DNA of 64,000 bases from contig NZ_CP041186.1 of the NCBI RefSeq assembly GCF_006517175.1, positions 930,001 through 994,000 of the forward strand, in the 5' to 3' direction. This DNA comes from Persicimonas caeni (GTDB lineage Bacteria > Myxococcota_A > Bradymonadia > Bradymonadales > Bradymonadaceae). Each line of letters opens with the position of its first letter. The stretch's first letter is position 1. Of the stretch, positions 30,019-38,969 are shown piece by piece. Made by a program: the position numbers and the translations under genes. The notes beneath the pieces were generated by a model, which was not told the DNA's origin, did not search any database, and saw only the letters and a program-made list of their open reading frames with translations.

Positions 30019-31500
30019 TTAGAAGCGCCACCGTACGCCGGCCATCGCACCGCCGCGAAGCGGGGTCGCCTCCAAGCTCACGGCGGCATCCGACGGGCGC
30101 CGCTCGGGCGACACAAGACGCCACAAGCCCCAGCTCGCCAGACCGAGGCCGGCGGCGATCGAGCCGTACCCGGCGACGCGAGCGACAGTCACCTCGGACT
30201 CGGCCTGCTCGAGCTCGGCCTGGTCGGCGAACGTAATGACTGTGACGCCATCACAATCGGCCGCGCTCGTCCCGTAATCGGTGTCGGGCGAGCACTCGAC
30301 CTCGAGGGCGCGGTTTTCGGCCGCCAGCGCCACCCAGGTGCCCACGCCGACCACCGCGACGCCGCCGCCGACGAGCGACCAGCCCAGCCAATCCGTCTCG
30401 CCGGCGTCGTCATCGACCACCGGAAGCTCACCGTCGCCCACGTTCTGGCGGTATTGCGGCAACACCCGCGCCAGCCCACGGCTGATGGCCCGCTCGTCGG
30501 TATTATCACTCCAGACCGCCTCGCCATGCGACTCCACGCGAACGAAGAGGATGGACTCCTCTGCTTCGGTGGCCGCCGAGCGGGTCACGCCCAGCACCCG
30601 CGGCGCACCGCTCCAGAACGCGACCAGCCGAAGATACGCCTCGGCCTTGCGACGCTGGCGATAGTCACCGCTGGTCATGACCACCGACAGCGGGTCCTCC
30701 GACGACACCGGCGCGACCACCTTTTGCCCCTCGGCGAGCTCGAGCTTCCACACCGGCGCCGTCGACCCACCACAATCCATCGTGACCATGTACTCGACGC
30801 CGGCGGCGACCGGATAGGGCCGCTTCTCGACCGGACTTCCGTTGATGAACGCGGTGCAGTCCTTGCCGTCGATCATCTCGACCTCGAGGGTGGCGCCCCC
30901 CTTGGCGAGCTCCTTTCTCTGCTCTTTGATGAACCGAATGATTGTGGGCGGCGAGGTTGCCGCCGACGGCTCCAGCCCCGGCAACGACTTGACCAAGAGC
31001 TGCGCGACGGCCTTGGCATTGTCTTCTTGGCCGAGGTTTTTGTACGCCCGAATCATGACCAAACCGGCCTGATAGATCTGGTCGGCAAAGTCAGGCCGCC
31101 TGGCCAAGACCTCAGGATTGGCCATCCCCATGTCGAACACCGGCGACAACTTGGCGATCGCGGCCTCGTTGCCCTTGTAGAAGAACTGCTCGACGCCGTC
31201 GGCGATGACGTTCGCCAGCCCCGAGAACTTCGAGGCCACCGCCGCCCGCGGCACAGCCACCTTGCGCTCATCGAGCACCGCCTCGAGCCGATCGCCCATC
31301 ATCACGTCGAACCTCGCCCCGTCCAGAAGCCCCGACACCGTCTGCATCACCCCACCGGAGTGCGCCCCCTCGTCGAGCGCGACCACCGCCACCCGGTGCT
31401 GCACCTCATCATCCGCAGCCACCGGCGGCGCCGCGACGACGACAGCCGGCACGAGCCCCGCCACGGCGACCAATATCCACATCCAAATCTTCATCATCAT
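30019..31500 (-). CDS. Exported protein with C-terminal membrane module, function unknown
   Basis: 493 residues starting MMMKIWMWI with AGGTGG just upstream. A cleavable-looking signal peptide is followed by VAVVALDEGAHSGGVMQTVSGLL, a stretch typical of deltaproteobacterial proteins that handle a TPR-like or peptidoglycan-linked envelope function. There is a helical middle part and a Cys-containing PEGA-like beta segment (CTAFINGSPVEKRPYPV). The C-terminus has two hydrophobic helices (WSLVGGGVAVVGVGTWVAL and GYGSIAAGLGLASWGLWRL) and ends in Phe. The same module ends the protein at 35436-36185. It is probably an envelope protein. Transcription probably starts from the shared element at 31534-31592. 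Confidence 0.75.
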   Translation of the reverse strand: MMMKIWMWILVAVAGLVPAVVVAAPPVAADDEVQHRVAVVALDEGAHSGGVMQTVSGLLDGARFDVMMGDRLEAVLDERKVAVPRAAVASKFSGLANVIADGVEQFFYKGNEAAIAKLSPVFDMGMANPEVLARRPDFADQIYQAGLVMIRAYKNLGQEDNAKAVAQLLVKSLPGLEPSAATSPPTIIRFIKEQRKELAKGGATLEVEMIDGKDCTAFINGSPVEKRPYPVAAGVEYMVTMDCGGSTAPVWKLELAEGQKVVAPVSSEDPLSVVMTSGDYRQRRKAEAYLRLVAFWSGAPRVLGVTRSAATEAEESILFVRVESHGEAVWSDNTDERAISRGLARVLPQYRQNVGDGELPVVDDDAGETDWLGWSLVGGGVAVVGVGTWVALAAENRALEVECSPDTDYGTSAADCDGVTVITFADQAELEQAESEVTVARVAGYGSIAAGLGLASWGLWRLVSPERRPSDAAVSLEATPLRGGAMAGVRWRF

Positions 31501-31533
31501 CTCGTCCACCTAAGAGTACAGTTGTTCGTGCCC

Positions 31534-31592
31534 CTCATTACGGTTTTCGGCAAAAAGCCCCAAATCGTTGCGTACTTTTTGAAAAAAGTTTT
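31534..31592 (-). promoter_or_regulatory. Shared upstream element, copy A
   Basis: This 59-bp sequence begins CTCATTACGGTTTTCGGCA on the plus strand. It recurs at 38970-39027 with about 80 percent identity by eye. It contains the palindrome ACTTTTT-GA-AAAAAGT (31574-31589) and a conserved TCGTTGCGT. It lies 34 nt before the ATG of the 30019-31500 gene, directly after the terminator of the lipoprotein operon. It is probably a promoter plus operator. Confidence 0.55.
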
Positions 31593-31603
31593 GCTCTACA
31601 CAC

Positions 31604-31638
31604 AAAAATCGGCCCGTGAACACTGTCACGGGCCGATT
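31604..31638 (-). terminator. Intrinsic terminator of the lipoprotein operon
   Basis: AATCGGCCCGTGA (31607-31619) and TCACGGGCCGATT (31626-31638) are perfect 13-bp arms with a 6-nt loop. On the minus strand, TTTTT (plus-strand A at 31604-31608) follows. It lies about 135 nt after the stop of the 31773-32822 gene. No comparable terminator lies between the upstream genes back to 38889. Confidence 0.9.
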
Positions 31639-31772
31639 CTTGGAATGCTGCGAATTGTGGTTCTCTGTTTGGATCTTTCGGGCGGGATGAGTGTTCACCG
31701 AGCCCTTATGGAGTTCGAAACGACCTCGATGCGAGCGCTTCTAGCTCTCGATGAGCCGGGCGAAGTCGTGGT

Positions 31773-32822
31773 TCAGGAGCCTCCACAGTACTTGTCACCA
31801 GTCGGACCGCCACACGAGATACTGCCGGGACATTGAGCGCCGAGAGAGCAAGCGTAAGAACATCGGTCTGTAAGCGTCCCTACCTGCTCACAACGTCCAT
31901 CGTCCTGCCCCGAAACCCCACAGTCCGCATTCGACGCACAGGAAGTATCCTGGACCAAATCCACCACCGCTTCACACGTCGTCATCGACTCGACGATACC
32001 GCAGTAGCTATCCTCCGGTGCTCCCGACACACTGGCGCGAGTAATCACCACCGCTCCGTAGGGACGACTACACCCACTCGACACCGTCTTCAAACAATAC
32101 CCATCCGGCAACGCCGTCCCATCGAAATTCATCTCGATGCACGCATGGTTCGCCACACACTCACTATCCGCCTTGCACTTCCCACACGTCCCGACCGTGC
32201 CACGCTCGGTCTGCGTGCACGTGTTCGTCGCCGGGTCGCACGAGTACTCACCACACGCCGTCTCATCGTCGACCGTACACTCCACACACGTTCCACCGGC
32301 ACACACCCCGGCGCCATCCACGCTCGCGCACTGACTGTCGTCGTCGCAGGGCACGCACTCGTTGCTCGCACTGCACTTGGCCGCCCCGGGCGCATCACAA
32401 TGCCCGTCGCTCAGGCACTCCACACACTTGCCTGCGCCGACATCGCATACCGCAGAGTGGCACTGGCCGTCTTCATAACAGTCCACACACTCGTTGCTGG
32501 GACTGCATATCCCGATCGTGCAGTCGCCATCGCGCAGACACGCCACGCACTCACCGCTCGCCTCGTCGCACACCGGCGTCGGATGGGCGCACGTCTGGCC
32601 GCACGGGCCACTATCGGGCTCCACGTCTTCTTCGACATCCTGCGGGCGGGTGTCCTCGGGGCCCGAGTCGGCCGCGTCGGGCGTGAGTTCGGCGTCGGAA
32701 GCGTCCGCGCTCGTCACCTCTGCGTCTCGCTCCTGGACCGTTCCGCCGTCGAAACAAGCGGCGAGGACCAGGCAACACATGCAAATGACGCCGAGGAGTG
32801 CTCTTCGTGTGCTCGCAGACAT
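31773..32822 (-). CDS. Cys-rich Asp-rich lipoprotein, tandem copy 1
   Basis: 349 residues. Signal peptide with lipobox LVLAAC, an Asp/Glu/Pro-rich linker of about 60 residues, then about eight short modules of the form CxxCxxDxxC (for example CVACLRDGDC, CVECLSDGHC, CVPCDDDSQC) resembling Dickkopf-N or EGF-like cysteine ladders. The C-terminal domain of about 95 residues starts at CSRPYGAVV and ends DKYCGGS. ATG 32822 has AGGA 8 nt upstream. Nearly identical to the next gene except in the last 95 residues. Expected to be lipid-anchored with a disulfide-rich stalk on the cell surface or outer membrane. Partner unknown. Confidence 0.82.
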   Translation of the reverse strand: MSASTRRALLGVICMCCLVLAACFDGGTVQERDAEVTSADASDAELTPDAADSGPEDTRPQDVEEDVEPDSGPCGQTCAHPTPVCDEASGECVACLRDGDCTIGICSPSNECVDCYEDGQCHSAVCDVGAGKCVECLSDGHCDAPGAAKCSASNECVPCDDDSQCASVDGAGVCAGGTCVECTVDDETACGEYSCDPATNTCTQTERGTVGTCGKCKADSECVANHACIEMNFDGTALPDGYCLKTVSSGCSRPYGAVVITRASVSGAPEDSYCGIVESMTTCEAVVDLVQDTSCASNADCGVSGQDDGRCEQVGTLTDRCSYACSLGAQCPGSISCGGPTGDKYCGGS

Positions 32823-33020
32823 GTCATTCATCCTCAAAAGCAACTCGTCCCCCTCGCGCGAGGACGAAAGATTGTCGTTCAACCCACGCTACGGATTGGG
32901 CGAAGTGAAAGAAATGCGAGGCGGTGACTCCTTTCGGCCAGCCAAGGCTCTCGGTCAAAACACAACTCTGAGCCGAGTCTTTACCCAGCGAACAGCGCCT
33001 TTCGATATGGGGGTCACTGC
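32823..33020 (-). repeat. Duplicated leader region of lipoprotein copy 1
   Basis: This 198-bp gap matches the gap at 34077-34274 almost base for base, including GGCCGAAAGGAGTCACC and the AGGATGAATGACATG start region. Together with the genes it forms a tandem unit with a period of about 1255 bp. The two copies differ most at the edge near the upstream gene's stop and in a short AT-rich patch at 32951-32973. Confidence 0.75.
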
Positions 33021-34076
33021 TCAAGAGCCTCCACAGTACTCGTCTCCCGTTGGCCCATTACATGTTCTACCCGACGGACAGTCATCACTAGTACCACAGG
33101 AGTAGGTGCAGCGATTTGAAAACGCCCCCACCGTTTCACATCGCCCATCTCCTCGATTAACGGCGCCGCACTCGGAGTCGTTTCCACCGGCACATTCAGT
33201 ACTATCGAGAAAATCACGAACTGCCTCACAACTCGTAACAGATTCGGCAATTCCGCAGTATTCGTCTTCGGGGGCACCTGACAGGCTTGCACGAGTAATC
33301 ACAACCGCTCCGTAGGGACGACTACACCCACTCGACACCGTCTTCAGACAATACCCATCCGGCAACGCCGTCCCATCGAAGTTCATCTCGATGCACGCAT
33401 GGTCCGCCACACACTCACTGTCCGCCTTGCACTTCCCACACGTCCCAACCGTGCCACGCTCGGTCTGCGTACACGTGTTCGTCGCCGGGTCGCACGAGAA
33501 CTCACCACACGCCGCCTCATTGTCGACCGTACACTGCACACACGTGCCGCCGGCACACACCCCGGCGCCATCCACGCTCGCGCACTGGCTGTCGTCGTCG
33601 CAGGGCACGCACTCGTTGCTCGCACTGCACTTTGCCGCCCCGGGCGCATCACAATGCCCGTCGCTCAGGCACTCCACACACTTGCCTGCGCCGACATCGC
33701 ATACCGCAGATTGGCACTGGCCGTCTTCATAGCAGTCCACACACTCGTTGCTGGGACTGCATAGCCCAATCGTGCAGTCGCCATCGCGCAGACACGCCAC
33801 GCACTCACCGCTCGCCTCGTCGCACACCGGCGTCGGATGCGCGCACGTCTGGTCGCACGGGCCACTATCGGGCTCCACGTCTTCTTCGACATCTTGCGGG
33901 CGGGTGTCCTCGGGCCCCGTGTCGGCCGCGTCGGGCGTGAGCTCGGCGTCGGAAGCGTCCGCGCTCGTCACCTCGGCGTCGCGCTCCTGAACCGTTCCGC
34001 CGTCGAAACAAGCGGCGAGGACCAGGCAACACATGCAAATGACGCCCAGGAGTGCTCTTCGTGCGCTTTCAGACAT
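33021..34076 (-). CDS. Cys-rich Asp-rich lipoprotein, tandem copy 2
   Basis: 351 residues with the same signal peptide, lipobox LVLAAC, Asp-rich linker and cysteine ladder as copy 1. For most of the ladder only scattered residues differ, for example CTIGLCSPSNEC against CTIGICSPSNEC. From about residue 280 the C-terminal domain diverges (SCEAVRDFLDSTECAGGND), while its cysteine frame and final YCGGS stay. ATG 34076 was chosen by the AGGA 8 nt upstream. It is in the middle of the minus-strand operon, without its own terminator. Confidence 0.82.
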   Translation of the reverse strand: MSESARRALLGVICMCCLVLAACFDGGTVQERDAEVTSADASDAELTPDAADTGPEDTRPQDVEEDVEPDSGPCDQTCAHPTPVCDEASGECVACLRDGDCTIGLCSPSNECVDCYEDGQCQSAVCDVGAGKCVECLSDGHCDAPGAAKCSASNECVPCDDDSQCASVDGAGVCAGGTCVQCTVDNEAACGEFSCDPATNTCTQTERGTVGTCGKCKADSECVADHACIEMNFDGTALPDGYCLKTVSSGCSRPYGAVVITRASLSGAPEDEYCGIAESVTSCEAVRDFLDSTECAGGNDSECGAVNRGDGRCETVGAFSNRCTYSCGTSDDCPSGRTCNGPTGDEYCGGS

Positions 34077-34274
34077 GTCATTCATCCTCAGAGGTAACTC
34101 GTCCCCCTCGAGCGAGGACGATAGATTGTCGTTCAACCCACGCCACGGCTGGGGCGAAGTGAAAGAAATGCGAGGCGGTGACTCCTTTCGGCCAGCCAAG
34201 AATCTTGATCTAAAATACAATTCTGAGCCGAGCCTTTACCCAGCGAACAGCGCCTTTCGGTACAGTTACGCTGT
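34077..34274 (-). repeat. Duplicated leader region of lipoprotein copy 2
   Basis: Second copy of the leader described at 32823-33020. The gap upstream of copy 3 is unrelated, so copies 1 and 2 arose together while copy 3 is older or was replaced at its 5' end. Confidence 0.7.
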
Positions 34275-35354
34275 TCAAGAGCCTCCACAGTACTTGTCGC
34301 CAGTCGGACCTGCACACGAGATACTGCCGGGACACCTCGCTCCCGTAGTGCATGAATATGTGCAGCGGTTGGACAAACCTAGAACGGTTTCGCAACGACC
34401 ATCAGACTCTCCATTCAACCCACACTCCGCGTCAGTTCCATTCGGACATGCGACGTTATCAATGAGATCAAGTACAGCATCACAAGTAGTTACTGATTCA
34501 TTTACGCCACAATAGTTTTCACTAGTTGCCCCAGATAGGCTCTCGCGGTCCACGATACCCGTGTAAGGCTCCACACACCCACTCGACATCGTCTTGAGGC
34601 AATACCCATCCGGCAACCCCATCCCCTTGAAGTTCATCGGCACACACCGATGTCCCGAACCACACTCACTGTCCGCCTTGCACTTCCCACACGTCCCGAC
34701 CGTGCCCCGCTCGGTCTGCGTGCACGTGTTCGTCGCCGGGTCGCACGAGAACTCGTTGCACGCCGCCTCATTGTCGACCGTACACTGCACACAGGTCCCA
34801 CCGGCACACACCCCGGCGCCATCCACGCTCGCGCACTGACTGTCGTCGTCGCAGGGCACGCACTCGTTGCTCGCACTGCACTTGGCCGCCCCGGGCGCAT
34901 CACATTGCCCGTCGCTCAGGCACTCCACACACTCGCCCGGGTTGGTTTTGCACACCAGCCCGGTACCGCACTGGCCGTCTTCATAGCAGTCCACACACTC
35001 GTTACTGGGACTGCATATCCCAATCGAGCAGTCGCCATTGACCAGACACGCCACGCACTCACCGCTCGCCTCGTCGCACACCGGCGTCGGATGCGCGCAC
35101 GTCTGGCCGCACGGGCCACTATCGGGCTCGACGTCTTCTTCGACATCCTGCGGGCGGGTGTCCTCGGAGCCCGTGTCGGCCGCGTCCGGCGTGAGCTCGG
35201 TGTCGACCGTATCCGAGACATCCTCGCTTTCGACGCCGGTATCACGGCTGTCGTAGTTGCCAGGGTCACTGCAGGCGGAAGAGAAGAGAACAAACAAACA
35301 TCCAACAATCAGCGTCAAAACAGGCGCAGTTCTGCCAAGCATAGCTCCGTCCAT
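34275..35354 (-). CDS. Cys-rich Asp-rich lipoprotein, divergent copy 3
   Basis: 359 residues if ATG 35354 is used; ATG 35342 (MLGRTAPVL) is equally plausible, and neither has a clear ribosome site. The signal peptide is unrelated to copies 1-2 (VLFSSAC lipobox). The linker differs, then becomes identical to them from about ELTPDAADTG onward. One ladder module is changed (CGTGLVCKTNPGEC). The C-terminal domain has its own sequence (CVEPYTGIVDRESLSG) but ends GARCPGSISC...YCGGS, closer to copy 1 than copy 2. Such mosaicism suggests recombination among the three genes. Confidence 0.8.
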   Translation of the reverse strand: MDGAMLGRTAPVLTLIVGCLFVLFSSACSDPGNYDSRDTGVESEDVSDTVDTELTPDAADTGSEDTRPQDVEEDVEPDSGPCGQTCAHPTPVCDEASGECVACLVNGDCSIGICSPSNECVDCYEDGQCGTGLVCKTNPGECVECLSDGQCDAPGAAKCSASNECVPCDDDSQCASVDGAGVCAGGTCVQCTVDNEAACNEFSCDPATNTCTQTERGTVGTCGKCKADSECGSGHRCVPMNFKGMGLPDGYCLKTMSSGCVEPYTGIVDRESLSGATSENYCGVNESVTTCDAVLDLIDNVACPNGTDAECGLNGESDGRCETVLGLSNRCTYSCTTGARCPGSISCAGPTGDKYCGGS

Positions 35355-35435
35355 TCGGCAAATTTACGTGAACTCCCCCCGTCGCATGTAGCGGGACTAC
35401 GGGGATTCATCTGTGATGGTACCCGCGTAGGATAC

Positions 35436-36185
35436 TCAGAAGCGCAGCTCGAGTTCAACCCCCATCCCGCCGTTCGCGTCGAACGTCGCGCGAAGCTCCG
35501 GCGAGGTGACCTGGGAAGTTGCTCGCGCCGGGGCTTCGGCGCCAGCCAGGCGGTAGATGCCCCAACCAAGTGCGCTGATGCCGACGGCGCTCAAACCTGC
35601 GCCGACAACGCGGTAAGTCGTGACGCCCGTACGCTTCTGGTCGAACTGCTCGGCGCTCAGTTGGCTATAAGCATCGACGCCTGCGCAACCTGACTTGTCG
35701 GCGTTCGACTGATTGGAGCAGCGCAATCTCTCGGCTTCTCCCTCGGCATAGACCAACGAGGCGATTCCTCCGGCGACCAGAGCAGTCCCGCCGCCGACGA
35801 GCGACCAGCCGAAGACGTCGGCCTCGCTTGTGGTGTGGTCTTCGCTCTGGGCGAGTTGCTGGCGCAGACGCTGCTCGAGCACGGCGACGTTTTCGACATC
35901 GGGAGCGCCGGCCAGCTGATCGCGGTAGTCATCGAGGACGTCGAGGGCGAGTTGTAATTCCCCCATCTTCTCGAGCACGAGAATGCGCCGGTGGATGAAG
36001 CGAGGCTGGGGTTCGGCGCGGTAGGCCAACTCGAGCAGCTCGAGCGCCTCGTTATATTTACCGACCTGCTCGGCCTCCATGGCTCTCTGGAAATGCCCGT
36101 CCGCTGTGGGCCCCGCGGCAAACGCCAAACCGGCAATCAGCAGACCAGCGATGGTCAACATCAAGATTCGCATGTATCGCAACAT
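35436..36185 (-). CDS. TPR-containing exported protein with C-terminal membrane module
   Basis: 249 residues. The signal peptide (MLRYMRILMLTIAGLLIAG...AFA) is followed by two TPR-like helical pairs (FQRAMEAEQVGKYNEALELLELAYRAEP and a second one around ILVLEKMGELQLALDVL). Two hydrophobic helices follow (VFGWSLVGGGTALVAGGIASLVY and VVGAGLSAVGISALGWGIYRL), and the end is ELELRF. The helix pair matches the one in the 30019-31500 protein. Lies 81 nt before lipoprotein copy 3 in the same operon. A scaffold role for the lipoproteins is inference. Confidence 0.78.
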   Translation of the reverse strand: MLRYMRILMLTIAGLLIAGLAFAAGPTADGHFQRAMEAEQVGKYNEALELLELAYRAEPQPRFIHRRILVLEKMGELQLALDVLDDYRDQLAGAPDVENVAVLEQRLRQQLAQSEDHTTSEADVFGWSLVGGGTALVAGGIASLVYAEGEAERLRCSNQSNADKSGCAGVDAYSQLSAEQFDQKRTGVTTYRVVGAGLSAVGISALGWGIYRLAGAEAPARATSQVTSPELRATFDANGGMGVELELRF

Positions 36186-36214
36186 GATATTTCAACTCCG
36201 CACTGTGAAGAGGC

Positions 36215-37576
36215 TCACTGGCATTCTTGGGTTCGCTGAACGACACTGCTGTCACACTCGTACCAGGAACAGGAATCTAAGGCGCAGTTCGTACCAACTG
36301 ATGAACAGATCTGGTAATCCCCCGTGGCACCGCACCCCCAGAGGTTATTCGAGACCCAGCCGGCAGTTCCCGTACATTGCTTACCCACGTTGAGTTGCTG
36401 ACAAGAGGCCCCGGTATTCGTCCACCGGTAGTCGATGGTGCCATCGCAGTCGTAGTCCCAATCCTCAACTTGGACTGCATAGGGATCTGGGCCCATAGGT
36501 TGGTCAAACCAAGCCGTTTGACCTGGATAAGCGTCTGCAACCGCGTCGTTACAGTCGGTTGAATTCCCTCCACCAGGTCGAACGTCGGTCCAAGTCGCAG
36601 TGGACGTGCCACATCCGGTTGACGCGGTAGGCATCGTGCAGGACGGGCGCCCACCAGAAGCACCAGCGGAGAAGCCATCGCCATCACAGTCGATGTACCA
36701 AGTCTTGACGTCGACTGCTGTACTGTCATCGACGCGCCCATCGCAGTCATTATCCACGCCGTCGCCACACATCTCGTCGGCATTTGGGTGAACCGCAGCG
36801 ACCGTGTCGTCACAATCACCCGCGTTTTCGCTGCTCAAGTAACCATCTGGCAGTGTGCCGTCCGTACAAAGCGTCTGCACACCTCCCGTGGTGTAGCCGT
36901 CACCATCCGAGTCGACATAGCCGCTCACCGAAATGTATTTTGCCGAATCGTTATCATCGCAATCAGTATCGTCGCTGACGTAGCCCGAGGGCGGTTCACA
37001 AGCGATTGTCGAGACGCTGGGATCGCCAAAGCCATCGCCGTCGCTGTCGGCAAACCAAGTGGGAGCATCGACGGCGTCATCCTCATCGGTCGCACCATCG
37101 CAGTCATTGTCAATCCCATCGCCGCAAAGCTCATCGATGGGGGTTCCGGGCGTCGCGTTGCATGATGCGGTCTGGTCGTCGATGCACTCATACTGACCTG
37201 TCGCCTGACAGGCTCCCACGCCGACAGTGCATTCTCCGGACAAGAACCCATTGTCGACCTCACCGTCGCAGTCGTTATCAACTCCGTCACACAGCTCAGC
37301 GGTTGGCTGACAGACGTCTTCGGCACGCACATCTAGAGCGACATCATTCTCGCGCACATCTAGATGCGCGGTATCTTCGGCGGCTACCGTAGTATCTGTT
37401 GTGGCGGCGTCCTCCTCATCGCTGTCTCGAGATGACTCGCCGTCCCGGACGTCGCTGGCATAGACTGCAGCGTCGGTTTGACGGGCGTCACTTCCCGCGT
37501 CGAAGCATCCCCAAGCCGCCCACAGCATGACTTGCGAGATCGTCAAAAGTCGCAAAACACTCCAAAATCTTTGCAT
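36215..37576 (-). CDS. DNDCDG-repeat (MopE-type metal-binding motif) lipoprotein 1
   Basis: 453 residues. A signal peptide ends around AAWGC, followed by an Asp-rich linker. Repeated metal-binding-type motifs follow: LCDGVDNDCDGEVD, CGDGIDNDCDGATDE, DTDCDDNDS, DSDGDGYTTG and CGDGVDNDCDGRVDD. These belong to the putative metal-binding motif found in MopE and many myxobacterial surface proteins. The last 100 residues are Cys-rich without the motif and end RTQECQ. ATG 37576 has GGAGG 8 nt upstream. It is 14 nt after its paralogue's stop, so they are cotranscribed. Calcium binding is likely by motif but not proven. Confidence 0.85.
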   Translation of the reverse strand: MQRFWSVLRLLTISQVMLWAAWGCFDAGSDARQTDAAVYASDVRDGESSRDSDEEDAATTDTTVAAEDTAHLDVRENDVALDVRAEDVCQPTAELCDGVDNDCDGEVDNGFLSGECTVGVGACQATGQYECIDDQTASCNATPGTPIDELCGDGIDNDCDGATDEDDAVDAPTWFADSDGDGFGDPSVSTIACEPPSGYVSDDTDCDDNDSAKYISVSGYVDSDGDGYTTGGVQTLCTDGTLPDGYLSSENAGDCDDTVAAVHPNADEMCGDGVDNDCDGRVDDSTAVDVKTWYIDCDGDGFSAGASGGRPSCTMPTASTGCGTSTATWTDVRPGGGNSTDCNDAVADAYPGQTAWFDQPMGPDPYAVQVEDWDYDCDGTIDYRWTNTGASCQQLNVGKQCTGTAGWVSNNLWGCGATGDYQICSSVGTNCALDSCSWYECDSSVVQRTQECQ

Positions 37577-37590
37577 AGCTCGGCCCTCCC

Positions 37591-38889
37591 TTAGTGGCAC
37601 TCTTGAGTCTTGGAAACGACACTGTCGTTACAGTACGACGGGTTGAAAGAGCAGTTCTGGTAATCCGCGGTCTGCCCACAAGACGGCGTATAGTCAGCGA
37701 CCCAGCCTGAGCTGTCCTCGCTGCTAAGTCCGCAATTGCCGCAACTAGCGCCGTCGGAAGTGAATCGCTTGTCGACATACCCATCGCAGTCGTAGTCCCA
37801 CTTTTCGTTGTAGTTCGCGCCAGTCATTGGTCCCGAGAAGTAGCTCGTCTGACCCGGGAAGGCGTCCGCCATGTCGTCGTTGCAGTCGACGTTGCTTTGA
37901 GACGTCGGACGTGTCTGGGTCCAGTCAGGGTTCGTCGTCGAGCAGCCAGGGTTGACGGTCGGTTTGTCGCAGGAGAGGACGCTGGCGACCGTATCAGCCG
38001 CAAACCCATCCCCATCGCAGTCGACGTACCAGGTGACCGCATCATCCGCAGTGGACTCGTCGGTGGTTCCGTCGCAGTTGTTGTCTTTGCCGTCGCATAC
38101 CTCGGTGATGCTGGGGTTTGCGGAGGCGTCCGCGTCGTCACAATCACCGGCCCTTTCGGAGGCCACGTAGCCGTCGGGCAGTGTGCCATCGGTGCATAGT
38201 GTCTGCTCGCTGCCTGCCGTATAACCGTCGCCGTCTTGGTCGGCCCATCCGCTGACGAGCGTATACAAACCCGCGTCAGTGTCGTCACAATCGGTGTCGT
38301 TGGCGACGTAGTCGGCGGGCTGCTCGCAGGCCGTCGTCGAGACGGCCGCATCGCCGTAACCATCTCCGTCGCTGTCGGCGTACCAGGTCGCCGCTCCGGG
38401 CGCGTCCTCTTCGTCGGTCTCACCGTCGCAGTCGTTGTCGACTCCATCGGAGCAGACTTCGTCGGCCGGCGTCCCCGGCGTGGCGTTGCATTCGGTGGTG
38501 CCGTCCTGCGCACACACGTATGTTCCGTCGGACTCACACGCGCCCACGCCCACCGAGCAGGACGTGCCCAGGTCGAAATCCTCGTCGACCTCGCCATCGC
38601 AGTCATTGTCCAGCGCGTCACACAGTTCGACGCCTCCGTTCGAAGGCTGACACGATTCGACGTCCTCCTGCGTCTGGCTGTCCTGCAACTCGGCGTCCCG
38701 CTGCGACTCGCCATCGGTCCCAGTATCCACAGGCTGCTCCGCATCTTGCGGGTCGGCGTCCGGTAGGCTGCCGTCTTGCTCGGCCAGGCCCCCCGTGTCC
38801 TTGTCCTTGTCGACGATCGCTCCTCCGTCGAAGCAGGCACCCGCTCCCAGGCACCAGATCCAAATACACAGCAATCCCAGTCGTCTCAT
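37591..38889 (-). CDS. DNDCDG-repeat (MopE-type metal-binding motif) lipoprotein 2
   Basis: 432 residues, a paralogue of the next gene with the same module order: signal with lipobox GAGAC, Asp-rich linker, CDALDNDCDGEVDEDF, CSDGVDNDCDGETDE, DSDGDGYGD, DQDGDGYTAG and CDGKDNNCDGTTDES, then a Cys-rich end with KTQECH. The tail CFDGG after the lipid Cys is shared with the Cys-rich lipoproteins. GAGG lies 7 nt before ATG. It is the first gene of the minus-strand envelope operon that seems to run to the terminator at 31604, and the shared upstream element copy B lies 81 nt before it. Confidence 0.85.
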   Translation of the reverse strand: MRRLGLLCIWIWCLGAGACFDGGAIVDKDKDTGGLAEQDGSLPDADPQDAEQPVDTGTDGESQRDAELQDSQTQEDVESCQPSNGGVELCDALDNDCDGEVDEDFDLGTSCSVGVGACESDGTYVCAQDGTTECNATPGTPADEVCSDGVDNDCDGETDEEDAPGAATWYADSDGDGYGDAAVSTTACEQPADYVANDTDCDDTDAGLYTLVSGWADQDGDGYTAGSEQTLCTDGTLPDGYVASERAGDCDDADASANPSITEVCDGKDNNCDGTTDESTADDAVTWYVDCDGDGFAADTVASVLSCDKPTVNPGCSTTNPDWTQTRPTSQSNVDCNDDMADAFPGQTSYFSGPMTGANYNEKWDYDCDGYVDKRFTSDGASCGNCGLSSEDSSGWVADYTPSCGQTADYQNCSFNPSYCNDSVVSKTQECH

Positions 38890-38969
38890 TACTCGTCCTC
38901 GACTCCACGAAGATGTCTCGTTTGCCTCAGTAATGGGGGCGGAGCCACTGACCAGGCACGACCGCCCCT

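Noticed and set aside
31540-31560. Sigma-54 promoter resemblance (TGGGGC...TTGC) on the minus strand in the shared element
   Set aside because: The GG-to-GC spacing is two bases too short for a -24/-12 promoter, and copy B does not keep it.
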